A stretch of 64,000 nucleotides of DNA from NCBI GenBank assembly GCA_000432835.1, contig FR890375.1, positions 186,001-250,000 of the forward strand. The letters are read 5' to 3'. The DNA comes from Clostridium sp. CAG:417. GTDB taxonomy: Bacteria; Bacillota_I; Bacilli_A; RF39; UBA660. This document shows positions 1 through 7,753 of the stretch, piece by piece. The notes below the pieces were generated by a model. The model was not told the origin of the DNA. It ran no database searches and was given only the letters and a program-made list of their open reading frames with translations. Within the stretch, counting starts at the first letter, position 1. Every line of letters starts with the position of its first letter. A program made the position numbers and the translations under genes.

Positions 1-1623
1 ATCTAATTCTCTTGTTCCATCTTTAAATTTACGGGCTTGGAACTCTTGCTCTAAGTGGAGAGATAGTTCTTTTGCTTCATCTTGATTAGTTGCAAAATAA
101 CGTATTGTTTTAGAGTTATTCCAACAATGAGGTAAAACTTTTAAATAATCCCAGCGATTAGCGTTTTTTTCGTTGGTAAATAATATTATTTTTAAATCTT
201 CATAACTATGAAATGTCATTATTTGGAGTAGTAGCCCATCTATAAAACTATTTTTTTGAGCTCCTTCTCCTATAATGGCCGTAATATTATGATTAATTAA
301 AGAAAAGTTTATTGGTACATTTTCTAACTCTTTTGACTCTCTACCTAATGAGAAAACTAGTTCTTGAAGATTATCGTCCTCTAAGGTAAATCTTTCTTCC
401 GGATAATTTACTTTTCCATTAAAGTTAATATTTCCTATGCCTATGCGTAGATTTAGAAAGTCACTTTGATCAATTTCTCTTTCCCATAAATTTCTTTTTC
501 TATTTAATACTATTTTGGCACATTCATCTAAAGTAATATTATTTTCAAGTAGAGCCTGTTTTTGCTTTTCCATTTCGTTTTTTATAGTTTGTCTTTTTTC
601 TTCAATATATTCTGTATATTTTTGTTGACGTAACTCTTCCTTTTTCTTTTGTTGTTTTTTCTGATATCTTTTATTCATTAGTGGTAAGAGTATCATTGCA
701 AGCAGCATTGCGAAACAAGTAATAAGGGTGGGAAGTGATGACTTTATGGTAGAGTTTCCCGCTACTAGGTTTGACACAGAAGTGTATCCTGTCATGAGCG
801 ATGTCATTCCCATACAAATCATTGGTGCGATTACATATATTATAGGGGTATCATCTTGTTGTTGCTTAGCTGGTGGGGCATCTATGTTAATGTCTACTTG
901 TTCTATTCCAGCTTTGAAACGAGGAGACCTAAAAAAATAATCTTCTTCCTTGAAAAATTCTACATTTTCCTCTAAAACGTTATCATCATTAATTATTGGT
1001 TGAACAAGTGGAGTTACAGGTAAGAAAAAGGAGGGAGCTACCTTTACTAACTTTCCTATATTGTTAATAATAATAGTATTATCAAGAACTATTATTTTAA
1101 GTCCCATAATGAATATGATATCTCCGTGGTCAAGATGTTTTTTTTGAGTCAATTCATTATTTACGTAAGTTCCATACTTGCTTCCCAAATCTTCAATGTA
1201 CCAGTTTGAATTACTATAAGTTAGGACCGCTTGGGCTTTTGAAACTAGCGGATAATTATAACTTATTTGACAATCAGGACTATTACCAATTATAACTTGG
1301 CAATCACCTTTAACCTTTAATTTGCTAATGGATGCATCTACTGATGGTGAACAATATAATAAAATATAACTATTGTCAGAATTAATACGTAGAAAATATA
1401 GAGAATATTCCCTAAGGATAACCGAATCTAACTCTTGATTATTTACAACAATTTTTGTTTCAAAATTACTTTTTAGGCGCCATGCCCCATCATCTTCTTC
1501 TACATTAACCAAGTTTCTAACATTACCTAGATTATCTAAATCGGTAATCCAGTAGTTTCCTTGAACTGTAGTAGGGAGATGAAAATTATAAATTTTTGTC
1601 CTTTTTATCAATCTAATAATCAT
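1..1623 (-). CDS. essC: Type VIIb secretion ATPase EssC, N-terminal part (cut by window edge)
   Basis: The minus-strand frame is open from ATG at 1623 to the window edge (541 codons, no stop). EssC is the membrane FtsK/SpoIIIE-type motor of the Firmicute type VIIb (ESX-like) secretion system. Seen: an FHA fold at about residues 102-180 with the GSKYGTYVNN signature, a preceding FHA-like segment, two hydrophobic helices (about 258-280 and 296-316), a Lys/Gln/Glu-rich coiled coil (about 317-360), and the start of the segment leading to the first ATPase domain, including RYFATNQDEAKEL. The ATPase domains lie outside the window. It has its own promoter and an SD-like GGGGT. The family assignment rests on the FHA-TM-coil architecture and local similarity; no WXG100 substrate gene is visible here. 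Confidence 0.85.
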   Translation of the reverse strand, partial: MIIRLIKRTKIYNFHLPTTVQGNYWITDLDNLGNVRNLVNVEEDDGAWRLKSNFETKIVVNNQELDSVILREYSLYFLRINSDNSYILLYCSPSVDASISKLKVKGDCQVIIGNSPDCQISYNYPLVSKAQAVLTYSNSNWYIEDLGSKYGTYVNNELTQKKHLDHGDIIFIMGLKIIVLDNTIIINNIGKLVKVAPSFFLPVTPLVQPIINDDNVLEENVEFFKEEDYFFRSPRFKAGIEQVDINIDAPPAKQQQDDTPIIYVIAPMICMGMTSLMTGYTSVSNLVAGNSTIKSSLPTLITCFAMLLAMILLPLMNKRYQKKQQKKKEELRQQKYTEYIEEKRQTIKNEMEKQKQALLENNITLDECAKIVLNRKRNLWEREIDQSDFLNLRIGIGNINFNGKVNYPEERFTLEDDNLQELVFSLGRESKELENVPINFSLINHNITAIIGEGAQKNSFIDGLLLQIMTFHSYEDLKIILFTNEKNANRWDYLKVLPHCWNNSKTIRYFATNQDEAKELSLHLEQEFQARKFKDGTRELD

Positions 1624-1665
1624 ATTTATTACCCCATATTCTCTTATTGTTACTATATCATATTA

Positions 1666-1694
1666 ATTATATCTTTTTTATTTGTTTTTAGCAA
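1666..1694 (-). promoter_or_regulatory. Promoter of essC
   Basis: On the minus strand, TTGCTA (1694-1689) and TATAAT (1671-1666) are separated by exactly 17 bases. They lie about 45 bases before the essC ATG and downstream of the lysin terminator, so essC begins a separate transcription unit. Confidence 0.75.
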
Positions 1695-1702
1695 GGTATA
1701 AA

Positions 1703-1738
1703 GGAAAAAAGAAAAGCCTATAATTATTTGTTATAGAC
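1703..1738 (-). terminator. Terminator after the lysin gene
   Basis: Arms 1716-1723 and 1731-1738 form an 8-bp hairpin with one G-U pair. On the minus strand it is followed by a T-rich tail (TTTTCTTTTTT). It ends the holin-lysin transcript before essC. Confidence 0.7.
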
Positions 1739-1768
1739 TAATCTTTCTTTTTTTTATAATCAAAATGC

Positions 1769-2494
1769 TTACATATTGTTACGCTCTAAAAAAATTTTAT
1801 CCCCAACCTCTAGGTTAATAGCGTAAATATCGTTTTTTTCACAAGTAAATATTAATTTTTTTGATTCATCTGTAGGAGTGTTTTCTTTGTCATTAGTATT
1901 ATTGTCATTATTTTTTTCATTATTATTATCATTTTCTTTTTGACCATCGCTACCATTATTATTAGAGTTTTGGTTCTCTTTTGGTACACTTTTAAAAGTA
2001 TATCCTTTTGAGTCTAGTATTTTTATAGAATCATCTATCCAAAAACAATCACTTGGATTTTTGCCATTGTTTATTACCCAATAACCTTTTGAATTAGCAT
2101 GCCAACCTGTTCCAGTAAATTTTCCTTGGCCACATTCAATATGGCAATGGTTTCCTGTAGCATTTCCTTTTGTACCTTCAAAATAAAACTTTGCTTTTTG
2201 ATTAATTTTTTTACCTATAAATAGATTACTTACATCATTGGCGTGAGCAAACATAACTGTCATATAATCTATTGTTCCATCAGGATATTCAACCTTGTCT
2301 AAACTTTCTAACCATACTTCATTGGCATCTTTAGTATATATTTTTTTTATGATACCTGTGAAAGGCGCTAAAATATAGTCAATTCCTCCATCCATTCCAG
2401 CTTCATCAATAGCAAAGCTATCAATATGTGTTCCCACGTTGTGTTGTTGAGTAATACGCATATATGGACTAGGATAAATAGGCTTTTCCATCAT
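1769..2494 (-). CDS. Phage-type M23 endolysin with Asn/Glu-rich linker
   Basis: 241 aa. Residues 1-160 form a lysostaphin-type M23 peptidase like those of clostridial phage lysins. The zinc ligands are visible: H23 and D30 (THIDSFAID) and the H116-x-H118 pair (GNHCHIE), with a further AHAND motif near H84. No signal peptide is present, so it probably needs the overlapping holin to reach the wall. Residues of about 175-210 are a low-complexity Asn/Lys/Glu linker, followed by a roughly 30-residue C-terminal module that I do not recognise. The start ATG overlaps the holin stop (ATGA). No other phage structural genes are nearby, so this is a domesticated or chromosomal lysis cassette rather than a visible prophage. 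Confidence 0.85.
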   Translation of the reverse strand: MMEKPIYPSPYMRITQQHNVGTHIDSFAIDEAGMDGGIDYILAPFTGIIKKIYTKDANEVWLESLDKVEYPDGTIDYMTVMFAHANDVSNLFIGKKINQKAKFYFEGTKGNATGNHCHIECGQGKFTGTGWHANSKGYWVINNGKNPSDCFWIDDSIKILDSKGYTFKSVPKENQNSNNNGSDGQKENDNNNEKNNDNNTNDKENTPTDESKKLIFTCEKNDIYAINLEVGDKIFLERNNM

Positions 2495-2832
2495 TTATCA
2501 CTTCCCGTCGAAATTATATTTTCTTTTGGAACCTCTACAACATTTTTATTTAATATTTCTCGGTAAGGTGTTAATTTTCCTTCTAATGATTTATAGATTG
2601 TATCTGCTCCTAAGAAGCTAAATACTCCTATCCATAGACTCATAGGAAAAGTAATGCTGGTAAAAGAAATGCAAAATAATAAGCCCATGACAATATTAAC
2701 AAATAAACTATAAAAGCAAAGGCAACTGGAACAAGGAAAGTATCTTTTTGTTTTTTGAACAAATGAGCAGCTTATGGTACTTAGGGCAATTGATATTATG
2801 AGCATTTGCTCTAAAAGATTTATTTTTAACAT
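2491..2832 (-). CDS. Toxin-secretion/phage-lysis type holin
   Basis: 113 aa, short and hydrophobic, with at least two to three membrane segments and a charged C-terminal tail, like the Phage_holin_4_1 (TcdE/UviB-like) family. The motif SLWIGVFSFLGADTIYKSLEGK is spread over the family-typical C-terminal helix. Five cysteines cluster around residues 22-39, which is unusual. It overlaps the M23 lysin by 4 bases, giving a classic holin-endolysin pair that would permeabilise the membrane so the lysin can reach peptidoglycan. A strong SD (GAGGAGG) precedes ATG at 2832. It lies behind the rpsI terminator and has its own promoter-like region. Confidence 0.8.
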   Translation of the reverse strand: MLKINLLEQMLIISIALSTISCSFVQKTKRYFPCSSCLCFYSLFVNIVMGLLFCISFTSITFPMSLWIGVFSFLGADTIYKSLEGKLTPYREILNKNVVEVPKENIISTGSDK

Positions 2833-2847
2833 AGTTCCTCCTCTTTA

Positions 2848-2874
2848 TATTATATGAAAGGATGAAATTTATGT
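2848..2874 (-). promoter_or_regulatory. Possible sporulation-type (sigma-E/K) promoter of the holin-lysin pair
   Basis: Minus strand: CATATAATA (2856-2848) fits the CATANNNTA -10 of mother-cell sigma factors, with AC 16 bases upstream (2874-2873). The region also contains TATAAT, but with only a poor -35 (TTGTAA, 19-base spacer). In an AT-rich genome this is weak evidence. Confidence 0.3.
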
Positions 2875-2905
2875 TACAAAAAAAGTGTTGTAAACCAACA
2901 CTTTT
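2873..2905 (-). terminator. Terminator after rpsI
   Basis: Perfect 10-bp hairpin (2881-2890 with 2896-2905, 5-base loop) followed by Ts on the minus strand, starting a few bases after the rpsI stop codon. Confidence 0.85.
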
Positions 2906-2910
2906 TGATA

Positions 2911-3333
2911 TTATCTCTTTGAGAATTGTGGAGCACGACGTGCTTTCTTTAATCCTGGTTTCTTACGTTCTTTCTTACGAGAATCACGAGTAACGAATCC
3001 AGCTTTCTTTAATACTTTTCTGTAACTATTTTCAGAGTCAGCAGGAGTTGTTGCATCATATTGTAATAATGCTCTAGTTATACCTAAACGGATAGCACCT
3101 GTTTGACCAGAGAAACCTCCACCATTTACTTTTGCATCTACATCAAAAATTTCTTTTGTATTAGTTGCTTCTAATGGTTGTTGTAAATCCATTACTAATA
3201 CTTCATATGGTAGGTAATCATGTACGTCTTGACCATTTACTGTAATTTTTCCTGTACCTGGTGTTAATGTTACACGTGCAACAGATGTCTTTCTTCTACC
3301 AGTTCCAATATAAGCTTTCTTTTCTTTTGCCAT
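2911..3333 (-). CDS. rpsI: 30S ribosomal protein S9
   Basis: 140 aa, slightly longer than the usual 130 because of a longer N-terminus (MAKEKKAYIGTGRRKTSVAR). The C-terminal tail ending RRAPQFSKR is the family hallmark that reaches the P-site tRNA. It is coupled to rplM by a one-base stop/start overlap (TAATG), the normal rplM-rpsI pairing, and closes with a strong terminator. Confidence 0.97.
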   Translation of the reverse strand: MAKEKKAYIGTGRRKTSVARVTLTPGTGKITVNGQDVHDYLPYEVLVMDLQQPLEATNTKEIFDVDAKVNGGGFSGQTGAIRLGITRALLQYDATTPADSENSYRKVLKKAGFVTRDSRKKERKKPGLKKARRAPQFSKR

Positions 3334-3764
3334 TATTTAACCTCCATTATTTCTGGCTTTTGAGCTAAATGTGGATGTTCGCTACCTGTATAAACGAATA
3401 ATTTCTTATACATTTGACGTCCTAATCTATTTTTAGGAAGCATTCCTTTTACTGCTCTTTCTACCATTTCAATTGGATATTTTTCTTGCATTTCTCTAGC
3501 TGTTCTTTCTCTTAATCCTCCTGGATATCCAGAATGATTATAATATTTTTTATTATCTAACTTATTTCCAGTTAGAATTGCTTTTTCAGCATTAATGATG
3601 ATGATAAAATCACCACAGTCAATATTTGGTGTATAAGTTGCTTTATGTTTTCCTCTTAAGATATGAGCTGCTTTGCTAGCTACACGTCCTAATGGTTTAC
3701 CTTCGGCATCTATAACATACCATTTGCGTTCTACTGTTTCTTTCTTTTGAACATAACTTGTCAT
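3333..3764 (-). CDS. rplM: 50S ribosomal protein L13
   Basis: 143 aa from ATG at 3764. An in-frame ATG at 3806 lies inside the leader hairpin and lacks an SD, whereas 3764 has AAAGGAG eight bases upstream and begins MTSYVQKKETVERKWYVIDA, the normal L13 N-terminus. L13 is an early-assembly 50S protein. It is first in the rplM-rpsI transcript, which has a near-consensus promoter and a structured leader that probably mediates autoregulation. Confidence 0.97.
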   Translation of the reverse strand: MTSYVQKKETVERKWYVIDAEGKPLGRVASKAAHILRGKHKATYTPNIDCGDFIIIINAEKAILTGNKLDNKKYYNHSGYPGGLRERTAREMQEKYPIEMVERAVKGMLPKNRLGRQMYKKLFVYTGSEHPHLAQKPEIMEVK

Positions 3765-3779
3765 AAAATTTTTCTCCTT

Positions 3780-3840
3780 TATCCATTCTAAATTAAGTTT
3801 TCCCACGACTTAATTTATGTGGGGATATTTCAATGTACCG
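3780..3840 (-). promoter_or_regulatory. L13 leader RNA with predicted H-type pseudoknot
   Basis: Stem B is a 9-bp helix (3789-3797 with 3809-3817). Its loop holds CCCAC/GTGGG complementarity: 3802-3806 can pair with 3819-3823 just outside the stem, giving an H-type pseudoknot. A short outer helix (3780-3783 with 3824-3827) ends right at the SD. Leaders controlling rplM-rpsI are known in low-GC Gram-positives (Rfam L13_leader); the folding and the SD occlusion are my reading. Confidence 0.65.
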
Positions 3841-3846
3841 ATTATG

Positions 3847-3875
3847 ATTATACTAAAACTTTATTAGAAAATCAA
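3847..3875 (-). promoter_or_regulatory. Promoter of rplM-rpsI
   Basis: Minus strand TTGATT (3875-3870), 17-base spacer, TATAAT (3852-3847). Transcription would start just before the L13 leader. Confidence 0.85.
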
Positions 3876-3920
3876 GTTTTTTCTTTTATTTTCTGGGCTT
3901 TTTTTAGTTTTTTCGGCATT

Positions 3921-4691
3921 TTATTCTTCTATGATGGATTCTTCTAGATTGTTGTATTCTACATTTACTAAATATAGACCTGCAGCAGGAGCTGTTACAC
4001 CATTTTTCTTTCGGGATTTACTATCCAATATTTGTTTTACCATGATAGGATCTATTTTTTCTTGACCAACTTTTAAAAGCAATCCGACCATGTTCCTTAC
4101 TTGGTAGCGCATGAAACCATTTCCTGTAAAGGTTATTATATATTTTTCTGGATTTAGTAAATCAGTTGTAATATCTGCCATAGTAATTGTTCTAACACAA
4201 TTACTTTTATTTTCATTTTCAGTGACAAAGGCTCGATAATCATGAGTCCCAATTAAATATTTTATTGCCTGTTGCATCTTAGAAATATTTAAAACATAAT
4301 TATATTGATAGACATAATTTCTTTCAATCGGACTATATTCTCCTGTATTAATAAGATATTTATATGTTTTAGATGTGACATTATATCTTGCATGAAAATC
4401 ATCTTTTACAGAATATACTTTTATTACGTGTATATCATTTGGAAGATTACTATTTAAGGCCCTTTTAAGTTTATATGGCGTTATTGTTACATCAATATCT
4501 GTATGTGCATATTGGCTTAGGGCATGAACGTGTTTATCTGTTCTTCCTGTCGCTGTTAAGGGAGTATACTTTGAATTATTAATCTTAAATAATGCATTTT
4601 CCAATTGCTCCTGGATAGTATTCAAGCCTTTTTGACGTTGATAACCACAATAGTTACTTCCATCATATGAAAATTTAATTAAATAGCGCAT
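3921..4691 (-). CDS. truA: tRNA pseudouridine synthase A
   Basis: 256 aa, full family length. It converts U38-U40 of tRNA anticodon stems to pseudouridine. The catalytic Asp is in the TGRTDKHVHA motif near residue 52, and the C-terminal FTGNGFMRYQVRNMVG motif is present. Its start overlaps the ecfT stop by 17 bases, keeping the Firmicute order ecfA1-ecfA2-ecfT-truA-rplM-rpsI. No convincing terminator separates it from the rplM promoter. Confidence 0.96.
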   Translation of the reverse strand: MRYLIKFSYDGSNYCGYQRQKGLNTIQEQLENALFKINNSKYTPLTATGRTDKHVHALSQYAHTDIDVTITPYKLKRALNSNLPNDIHVIKVYSVKDDFHARYNVTSKTYKYLINTGEYSPIERNYVYQYNYVLNISKMQQAIKYLIGTHDYRAFVTENENKSNCVRTITMADITTDLLNPEKYIITFTGNGFMRYQVRNMVGLLLKVGQEKIDPIMVKQILDSKSRKKNGVTAPAAGLYLVNVEYNNLEESIIEE

Positions 4692-5280
4692 ATTTAACTC
4701 CTCCTATGGTTGCAAAAAAAATGAATATTAATATAGAAAATATTAAAGACACAAGATCTTTTTTACTATATTCATAACTTTTATTGCAAGAATTAAAATA
4801 TAATCTTCTTTCGAAGGTGTTGGTTAAATTTTTTAATTGAGTTACAGTTAACTTATAGTTTTGATTCCATGTTAGTATTATAGATTTATTATTAGTTAAG
4901 GTATTTTTAGTTTTTAAATTTTTCTGGTAATATTTTGGGAAATAAATGAGTTTTATAACAGTTTTTTTTAACTTGATGCTGCCTGAAATGGAATTAATAA
5001 AACTAAGTATTTGTCTTTTTTTTATATTAAGAGTTATCCACAGAATTGTGTCAATAAGTAGTAAAATATTACAAAAAAAGGTGAGTTTTCCACAAAAAGT
5101 GTTGAAAAGTGCTGTAAAAAGTGTTATTTTGGCAAGTTTTTTATATTTTTGGGAAAAAGTTGTGGAAAAAAGTACTAGCGATAATATAAGTTCAATAATA
5201 CTATTTTTTAGAAAAAATAATGATAAAAATAGTAAAATAAATTGAGTGATTGTGAAATACGGATTTTTGCTTTTAAACAT
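4675..5280 (-). CDS. ecfT: Divergent ECF transporter transmembrane protein EcfT
   Basis: 201 aa with about four hydrophobic segments; the family is usually about 265 aa. Position between the ECF ATPases and truA is the main reason for the call. The region that should hold the Ala-Arg-Gly coupling helices (around residues 150-175) no longer matches the family, reading TNTFERRLYFNSC. It overlaps ecfA2 by 8 bases and truA by 17. In group II ECF systems EcfT links the ATPase pair to vitamin- or metal-binding S components encoded elsewhere. It may be functional but strongly diverged, or decaying. Confidence 0.7.
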   Translation of the reverse strand: MFKSKNPYFTITQFILLFLSLFFLKNSIIELILSLVLFSTTFSQKYKKLAKITLFTALFNTFCGKLTFFCNILLLIDTILWITLNIKKRQILSFINSISGSIKLKKTVIKLIYFPKYYQKNLKTKNTLTNNKSIILTWNQNYKLTVTQLKNLTNTFERRLYFNSCNKSYEYSKKDLVSLIFSILIFIFFATIGGVKYALFN

Positions 5281-6067
5281 GTTTATATATGTCCTTTATA
5301 AGGTCACGTATATCACGGTGGAAATCTATTTTTACATTTTTTTCTTGTTTAGCTATTGAGGTAAACATGACTATATCTGGTATTTCGAAGTTGTGTTCTC
5401 TCATAAATTTGACATTTTCATATACTTCTTTAGTATTTCCTTCTAAAAGAATTGTATTGTTTTCAAGAAGTATTAACTTTTTTGTATATTGGTATAATAT
5501 TTCTGATTCATTAGTCGCAATGACTATACTTATATTAAATCTATCATTAAGTTGATCAAGGAGACGAGCGAGTTTTTTTTCATTCTTATTATCTAAATTG
5601 ATAAATGGATCATCTAAAAGAATGAGTTCAGGATTACTAAGTAGAGCTGTTGCTATTTGTAATAGTTTTTTTTCACTCGTAGATAAAGTAGAAATATTTC
5701 TGTTTAAATATTTGGGATTTAAGCCTACTATTTTTAGAGAATCCTCTAATTTCTTTTGAGGATCCTTAATATTTAATTTATAATATTGCATGAAATATAT
5801 TAAATGTTCTTCTACCGTATTACAAAAGAAAGTATTTTCAAATGTTGTTTTTATAAGACTTACTTTCTTTATTAGTCCCCTTTTATTCTTTAATGTTTTT
5901 CTTTCATTATTATACTTAATAATTCCTTTTCCCTGAACTATACCATTTAAAAGTTTTAGTAGACTTGATTTACCAGAACCTGTTATACCCGTTATTTGTT
6001 TATCTTCAATGGTGAAGGTTAGATCTTTTAAATCTTTATATGATAATTTTTGTACTTTTATTTCCAT
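5273..6067 (-). CDS. ecfA2: ECF transporter ATPase EcfA2, degenerate motifs
   Basis: 264 aa ABC ATPase. Walker A is present (TGITGSGKSSLL) but shortened. The ABC signature reads LSTSEKK instead of LSGGQxxR. Walker B is LILLDDPF, with Asp where the catalytic Glu should be. The H-loop reads IATNESE, with Asn in place of His. It sits between ecfA1 (10-base overlap) and ecfT (8-base overlap), the usual order. ATP binding looks possible; normal hydrolysis looks doubtful. Confidence 0.82.
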   Translation of the reverse strand: MEIKVQKLSYKDLKDLTFTIEDKQITGITGSGKSSLLKLLNGIVQGKGIIKYNNERKTLKNKRGLIKKVSLIKTTFENTFFCNTVEEHLIYFMQYYKLNIKDPQKKLEDSLKIVGLNPKYLNRNISTLSTSEKKLLQIATALLSNPELILLDDPFINLDNKNEKKLARLLDQLNDRFNISIVIATNESEILYQYTKKLILLENNTILLEGNTKEVYENVKFMREHNFEIPDIVMFTSIAKQEKNVKIDFHRDIRDLIKDIYKHV

Positions 6068-6861
6068 AATTTATTCACCATTCCATTCATATCAAGAGTC
6101 ATTTTACTAATTAAATCATAATCTTGCAGTTTTACACTTAAATCTATCATAAATGGTATTTTTAGACCTATTTTATTGATGATGTTATCTTCTTTTAAAA
6201 TATCAAGAGGTTTTCCCTCCAAAGCTATTTTGCCTTTATCTAGTATGTATAAATAATCACAATTAATTGTTTCCTCTAAATTATTAGTAGTCATAACAAT
6301 TGTCATTTTTTCTACAGAGTTTAAATAGTTTAAAATATTTTCCATTTCATGTCTTTCAGCTTTACTCATCATTGTACAAAGATCATCTATAAACAAAACA
6401 TGTGGTTTATGAATAACTGCAATGGCTAGTAAAACTTTTATTTTTATATTTCTATTTAACTCGTTGGGATTTAATTTTTCATACTTGGTTAGATTAAGTA
6501 ATTTTATAATAAAATTATATCTTTCTTTTTTCTTTTCATCACTAATATTAATATTGTCTAAAACGAATAGTATCTCTTCTTTTACTGTATCAAAAAGAAA
6601 ATCAATTTTTTCATTTAATATAACTATCCCTTCATCATAAAACAATTTATTTTTGTTAATTGATTCTAGATATAAGTCATTAAATTTTACAGTATCCTTT
6701 ACTGTAATTAGGCCGCTTAATATTTTAATTAGTGTAGTTTTACCACAATTATTTGAACCTGAGATAGCAGTGATGGTATTTTGTTTTATTGATAAATCTA
6801 ATCCATCAAAGATATTTTTATATTTTAAGTTTTTGACGCTTATTATATTTTTTTTATCCAT
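6058..6861 (-). CDS. ecfA1: ECF transporter ATPase EcfA1, degenerate motifs
   Basis: 267 aa from ATG at 6861 (SD GAGGTGG upstream; the GTG at 6870 is less likely). Walker A is intact (SGSNNCGKTT). The Q-loop Gln is replaced (VILNEKID), the signature is LNRNIKIK, Walker B is LFIDDLCT with Asp for the catalytic Glu, and the H-loop is MTTNN with Asn for His. These are the same two substitutions as in EcfA2. First gene of ecfA1-ecfA2-ecfT-truA. Confidence 0.82.
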   Translation of the reverse strand: MDKKNIISVKNLKYKNIFDGLDLSIKQNTITAISGSNNCGKTTLIKILSGLITVKDTVKFNDLYLESINKNKLFYDEGIVILNEKIDFLFDTVKEEILFVLDNINISDEKKKERYNFIIKLLNLTKYEKLNPNELNRNIKIKVLLAIAVIHKPHVLFIDDLCTMMSKAERHEMENILNYLNSVEKMTIVMTTNNLEETINCDYLYILDKGKIALEGKPLDILKEDNIINKIGLKIPFMIDLSVKLQDYDLISKMTLDMNGMVNKLWK

Positions 6862-6917
6862 TGCTACCACCTCTAATATTTAAACTTTATTATAATTATT
6901 TTTGAAAAAAAAGAAAG

Positions 6918-7676
6918 CTATTTTCTAACTTTTTTCTTTTGAATTTTATAATTTGCTTTTAATAAGAATTCATCCGATACAAATCTTGATATAAATTTTA
7001 CAAATTTCATTTTAAAACCTGGAATAATTAGGCGCTTCTTTTTGAACATTTCGTCAATGGCATACTTTGCTACAAACTCAGGATCTAATGCTTTGACACC
7101 AAATTCTACATTAGCAACATTATTGAAATTAGTATTAACAGGTCCTGGACACAAAAGTGATATAGACACATTACTTTTTCGTTTTTTTAATTCATAATAA
7201 ATTCCGTTAGTTAAACTACTCACATATGATTTAGATGCATAATATGTTGTCATGAGTGGACCACCAGGTAAAAAAGATGCTGATGAAGAAACATTTAAAA
7301 TATAACCGCTATCTCTTTCTATCATGTCACGTAAAAATGATTTTGTTAATATGTGTAGTGCCCTGATATTAGTGTCAATTAATTCTAATTCTTTTGATAT
7401 TGGTATTTTTTCATAATCCCCACATAATCCAAAGCCAGCATTATTAATAACTATATCGATATTTTGATTTCTTGTTACTATATATAACTCTTTAACCTTT
7501 TGTTCGTTTGACAAGTCCATCACAATTATTGTTGACTTAGTGGGTAATTTTTTTTGTAACTCCTCTAGTTTTTCTTTTGAACGGGCTACTAAAATTAGTT
7601 CACATTTATGTTTGGCTAAAATTTTAGCTATTTCCATGCCAATCCCACTAGATGCTCCAGTTATTAAGGCTTTCAT
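6918..7676 (-). CDS. Short-chain dehydrogenase/reductase
   Basis: 252 aa classical SDR. The N-terminal nucleotide motif TGASSGIG, the NNAG motif, the catalytic Ser region LNVSSSASF and the YYASK catalytic Tyr/Lys are visible. The C-terminal basic hydrophobic segment (FKMKFVKFISRF) suggests membrane association, as in DltE/YqjQ-type SDRs. Its substrate cannot be told from sequence. It is inserted between rplQ and the ECF genes, which are normally adjacent. SD AGAGGTG precedes the start. Confidence 0.88.
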   Translation of the reverse strand: MKALITGASSGIGMEIAKILAKHKCELILVARSKEKLEELQKKLPTKSTIIVMDLSNEQKVKELYIVTRNQNIDIVINNAGFGLCGDYEKIPISKELELIDTNIRALHILTKSFLRDMIERDSGYILNVSSSASFLPGGPLMTTYYASKSYVSSLTNGIYYELKKRKSNVSISLLCPGPVNTNFNNVANVEFGVKALDPEFVAKYAIDEMFKKKRLIIPGFKMKFVKFISRFVSDEFLLKANYKIQKKKVRK

Positions 7677-7714
7677 AATATCACCTCTTATGTTTTAATT
7701 ATATCAATATTTAA

Positions 7715-7753
7715 GCAAAAAGAAAAGAAGTAGTATTATTTACTAGCTTCTTC
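7715..7753 (-). terminator. Terminator ending the S10-spc-alpha cluster
   Basis: The hairpin overlaps the rplQ stop: TAGTA/TACTA (7731-7735 with 7741-7745) plus GAAG/CTTC (7727-7730 with 7747-7750), one bulged base, then TTTTCTTTTT on the minus strand. Confidence 0.65.

Noticed and set aside
728..940. Small plus-strand ORF inside essC
   Set aside because: Shadow of the real minus-strand EssC frame; no ribosome site.
1769..2832. A prophage end, because of the holin and endolysin
   Set aside because: No capsid, tail, integrase or att-like repeats are seen; rpsI with its terminator lies directly next to the holin.
5034..5169. Three DnaA-box-like sequences (TTATCCACA, TTTTCCACA, TGTGGAAAA) in 135 bases, suggesting an origin
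   Set aside because: They lie inside the ecfT coding region, where AT-rich Phe/Thr/Lys codons produce such strings. No dnaA/dnaN genes or AT-rich unwinding repeats are near.
4946..5245. A 99-codon plus-strand ORF opposite ecfT
   Set aside because: Antisense to the whole ecfT gene, no SD, no similarity; it arises from the strand-symmetric codon composition.
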